Shown here piece after piece: positions 61,135-64,000 of a stretch of 64,000 nt of DNA. The position numbers were made by a program, and so were the translations under genes. Position 1 is the stretch's first letter, and every line of letters begins with the position of its first letter. The notes under the pieces were generated by a model. The model was not told where the DNA came from. It searched no databases and saw only the letters and a program-made list of their open reading frames with translations. Source of the DNA: Rhynchopus sp. YZ270_cl-10 (Eukaryota; Euglenozoa; Diplonemea; Diplonemida; Diplonemidae); NCBI GenBank assembly GCA_964035575.1, contig OZ037866.1:682001-746000 (forward strand), in the 5' to 3' direction.

Positions 61135-62340
61135 ATGGCGCAGTCGGGGATCGCGCGGGTGTTGACGTTGTTCATTGCTTTGGTGGGGGGGATGATTGCG
61201 GGTAAGATGCTTTTCAGTCGGTGTTCACCTGCATCGGCATCGTCTGCTGTGGGAAGCGTGCATTCACGTCCACACTACGTGACACCGAAGGACACAGAGA
61301 CAGACGCTCCTCCCAGCAAGGTTGCACCACACCGTGTTGTCGCCGTCGCACGAACCCCAGGCGAGCCCATCTCCTTCAGAGAAAAGGAGGCCTACAAAGT
61401 CGTGAAAGGAATGTGTGCGCAAAATGCGGACCTCTTTCCCGGTGTGTTGGACACATCGGGGGCAGAGGTGAAGTGGGTGCCGGAGAGCTGCAAGCTGCCT
61501 TCGCTGAAGGATTTAGAGGCGGAGGCGTGTTTCTCTTATGTCAACCAGGTGTGGGTGGGGGATACGAATTTGCATTCGCTTGCAATGGCATTGGGACGGC
61601 GAGCGGGAAGCATGACCACGGCGTCGGAGAAGCGGAAGCACTTCAGCGATGAACAGCGTGGCACTGGCTTTCCGAAGGACAGTTTCAACTATTTTTTTGA
61701 TTTCATCGAGCCCACGAAGGCAAGCCCAATGGCACCACAGTTTGACAACGGCCGTCTCTACTTTGGCTGGGCACCCTCCTCCCGCAAGCCGCAGACACTC
61801 AACTACACCTTCAGCAAAGAGGCGATCCGGTCAGCAGACTACGTGGTCATGAGCAACGGCCTCGATGACATGAGCTCGATGTTCACCCCTGTCATGGAGT
61901 ATTTTCACATTATGAGGAAAACGGTTGAAGCTGTCAAACGCTCTATGAAACCGGGATCCCGTGTTCTCCTCATTCCTGTTCACTATTTTAACCTGCAAAA
62001 AGCGAAAAAAGGGAGTGAGTTCGCACTGTGCAATAGCGGGACGAAGGCTGAGGCATATCGACAGGCGTTAAGCCTGGTGGCTTCGTGCACAGGGTCTGCG
62101 ATGTTGGATTCATACGACATCATGAAAGAGGCAGCACACTTCACAACCGATGGCGTGCATTACACAGACAACATGATGGCAATCCAAGCCAACATCGTGG
62201 CCGCCTACATCTGCGGGGGCATGGCACTCCCGTCAGACCCTGCTGCATGCGCAACCGAAGAAACAGTAGCATCTGCACTCTTGAAGCTCTCAACCGTGTA
62301 CGAGGTGAACATCAGGTGTCGTGAAGAAGACACAGACTGA
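61135..62340 (+). CDS. SGNH/PC-esterase-like membrane protein, type B copy 3 (GDT variant)
   Basis: 401 residues, practically the same protein as B1 (45327-46532), including the Thr in VWVGDTNLHSLA. It shares ~120 bp of 3' flank with B1 and ~450 bp of 5' flank with the fusion gene. It is followed by the second cyclase, not by a type A gene, so the B-A pairing is not obligatory. The anchor and DGVHYTD are conserved as in B1. The GDT state in all three B copies means it predates their duplication. Confidence 0.8.
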   Translation: MAQSGIARVLTLFIALVGGMIAGKMLFSRCSPASASSAVGSVHSRPHYVTPKDTETDAPPSKVAPHRVVAVARTPGEPISFREKEAYKVVKGMCAQNADLFPGVLDTSGAEVKWVPESCKLPSLKDLEAEACFSYVNQVWVGDTNLHSLAMALGRRAGSMTTASEKRKHFSDEQRGTGFPKDSFNYFFDFIEPTKASPMAPQFDNGRLYFGWAPSSRKPQTLNYTFSKEAIRSADYVVMSNGLDDMSSMFTPVMEYFHIMRKTVEAVKRSMKPGSRVLLIPVHYFNLQKAKKGSEFALCNSGTKAEAYRQALSLVASCTGSAMLDSYDIMKEAAHFTTDGVHYTDNMMAIQANIVAAYICGGMALPSDPAACATEETVASALLKLSTVYEVNIRCREEDTD

Positions 62341-62591
62341 TGCAGTTGGTACCTTTCCACCAAAAGGTCCAAAAACAACATTTCGAATCCCCCCCCTATC
62401 CCACGCTATCCCATTTGGTGAAGAACGAATGTTACGCACGAATGATTCGCAAAAAAAAGCCGACCCTTTTCTTTAGTGTTAAGCTATTCTCTCACACTAT
62501 CTTTGCATCTTTTAAAACTTCATTTTTTCACTCTTTCCCCCTCTCTCTTGAATACATCCACCTATAACCAATAGATCCACATTACACAACC

Positions 62592-64000
62592 ATGCCGAGG
62601 GATAACTTAGTGATGATGCCCTCAGACGACGGTGACGGCGACGTCGACTCCGACGACGCCATTGTGAAGGACTACGGCGAGGATGACGTCTTCGTGGAGG
62701 AGTCCTTTGTGTCGCACATCCTCTCTGTGCAGACTATTATTGCGCTGCTCTGCTTTTTTGGCATTTTGTTGTCCGGCGTTTGTACCGAGATTCTGGCGGA
62801 GACTTCGTGCGATGCTGGCCTCGACGACACCCGCCTCATCATGGACGCTTCTGTCCGCAAACTGACTGCATCCGCAAGCCAATCACTGTTTGATGTCAGC
62901 TCGAAAGCGCTCGGCTATTCATCCTCGGGGGTCTCTCAGGTGGTTGCCCTGTGGCTGAGCCAGTCCAACCAAGCAATGGACAACCTCATCGGCATAGCAG
63001 CAAGGCATTCCCACCACCCCGCCAAGAACACCACAGACTGGCTCGACGGCATGGCAGCGGATATGTACCTTTCCGCCGCCACCCTGTCAGAGGGGTCCCC
63101 GTTCGCAGCATTCGCCATAGCGCAAGGTGACTACGGAGTGGTGACCTTCCCAGAAGGTCCCAAATCTGGTGGCGACATTGTGCCTACCCCCCATGTACGC
63201 CAGGTTGTTGCGTTGTATATGAAGCCAAAAGTAGGGAATGTGACCGGAGAAGCGCATTTTATGACGCCGTTGACAGGGTCGAGGTTGTTCTCTATCTACC
63301 CTGTGACCGGTCCAGGGGTGGATGAGTTGCCTTCGATGTCTCTGTCGAGAACAGGGGTGATTGTGCCAGGGGAGACGAAGTTCCCGAACATCGTGCCGTT
63401 AGGTGTGTTTGCGGGGTACTGCGTGGTGGGGAAGATCCCGGACCCGGTGGTGACGGGGGAGTTTATTGAGGGTATAGTGTTTGTGAGTCTGGACGATGTG
63501 TCGACCTTCCTCAAGAAGCTCACCACTGGCACGACTGGGGACGTGATCTACAGGCTGTTCACAGTCGTTGCAAGCAGCTGGGTGTCACAGAGCATGAAGT
63601 CCCGTGGTGATGCAGGGTGGGAGGCGGCAGACCAGAGCGGCCTCCTCACAGGAGTGAGCCATGGGTCGGCGGTATGATCGTTTTGTTGTTGTTGATTTTT
63701 TTTTGTTTTCTTTGTGTCCACAATCCGCGGAGGTCCGGGGCCTGCGTCCACAGAGTCCAACCCCCATTTTTAGCCAAGATTTTTGTGTAGGTCTGCCTGC
63801 TTTATTTTTGTAAGCCAAGTTTTTTTCCTCGAAGATGCCGATGGCCGCCTCGAGATTTTCAGAGGTGGTAAGGTGGATCACCAGAGCCACCAGCTCTGTC
63901 AATTCCTCCACCTACGAGTGGTCTGTACACGTACGGAACGAGAGTTGCAGTAGCATTGTCGGCGACTTTTTTGGTGTCAAAAAGGTTTGCCACCACCTAG
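62592..64000 (+). CDS. Second receptor-type adenylate cyclase paralogue (5' part, cut by window end)
   Basis: Exon 1 62592-63671 (360 residues), proposed exon 2 63835-63984 (50 residues, phase 0), then beyond the window. It begins MPRDNLVMMPSDDGDGDVDS, with an acidic cytoplasmic start, a membrane segment at ~47-64, then an outer domain aligning with the 9882 gene: ETSCDAGLDDTR against EVSCDSSLADTR, VGKIPDPVV against MGKVPDPTK, LLTGVSHGSA against VITACSHGTA. The 9882 gene has no intron after SHG(T/S)A, whereas here a GTATGA donor follows it. Exon 2 has a good pyrimidine tract (TTTTTTCCTCGAAG). Catalytic domains are not in view, so activity is inferred from the paralogue. Confidence 0.75.

Noticed and set aside
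1-64000. Retroelement or virus-derived genes (reverse transcriptase, capsid, integrase)
   Set aside because: None of their characteristic motifs was seen in any frame; the mobile elements here are DNA-type with inverted ends.

Overview
The window looks like nuclear DNA of a unicellular eukaryote. Coding regions are GC-rich, gaps are T- and A-rich, at least five spliceosomal-type introns (GT...AG) can be placed, and all recognisable genes lie on the + strand. A 105-nt minus-strand piece of an 18S rRNA 5' end (45071-45175) is the only phylogenetic marker. By eye, its TTGTTTCAAGGA and CTCAGA words recall Euglenozoa, and the trypanosomatid-like adenylate cyclases fit that. The placement (diplonemid/euglenozoan-like) is a guess.

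Layout. 1-9881: no gene; dispersed hairpin modules and small non-autonomous DNA transposons. 9882-13510: a three-exon transmembrane adenylate cyclase with one intact and one degenerate catalytic domain. 13511-21895: gene-free, with hairpin modules and a hAT-like element (8-bp target duplication) holding a second element. 21896-42266: a tandem array of three almost identical 6.8-kb units, each with one intronless gene for a ~1620-residue secreted, cysteine-rich protein. 42559-54063 and 61135-62340: a cluster of SGNH/PC-esterase-like (TBL-like) type II membrane proteins. Type A has one intron and an intact GDS motif. Type B is intronless and has GDT instead. One locus (51370-54063) is an in-frame B-A fusion. 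54540-59400: several terminal-inverted-repeat elements. 62592-64000: the 5' part of a second cyclase gene with a different intron arrangement.

The least explained signal is a set of short structured modules scattered through gaps and introns, all on the + strand like the genes. The commonest (H1, about 30 copies seen by eye) is a two-part stem with loop ACGAGAG. Its stems vary while keeping base pairing, and it is followed by a TTAYAAAC- or TTAAC-like word and a pyrimidine tract, often ending in AG. At least two other hairpin families (H2 and a GC hairpin) end the same way. One H1 copy is present in one paralogous flank and absent from the other, and H1-like hairpins lie upstream of the 3' splice site in all three type-A introns. 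I infer that these are RNA-level modules related to 3' splice sites (cis or trans), or small elements that carry such a site.

Functionally, the genes suggest cell-surface sensing (cyclases), secretory-pathway polysaccharide modification (SGNH family) and a recently amplified extracellular protein. No shared operon or pathway is evident.
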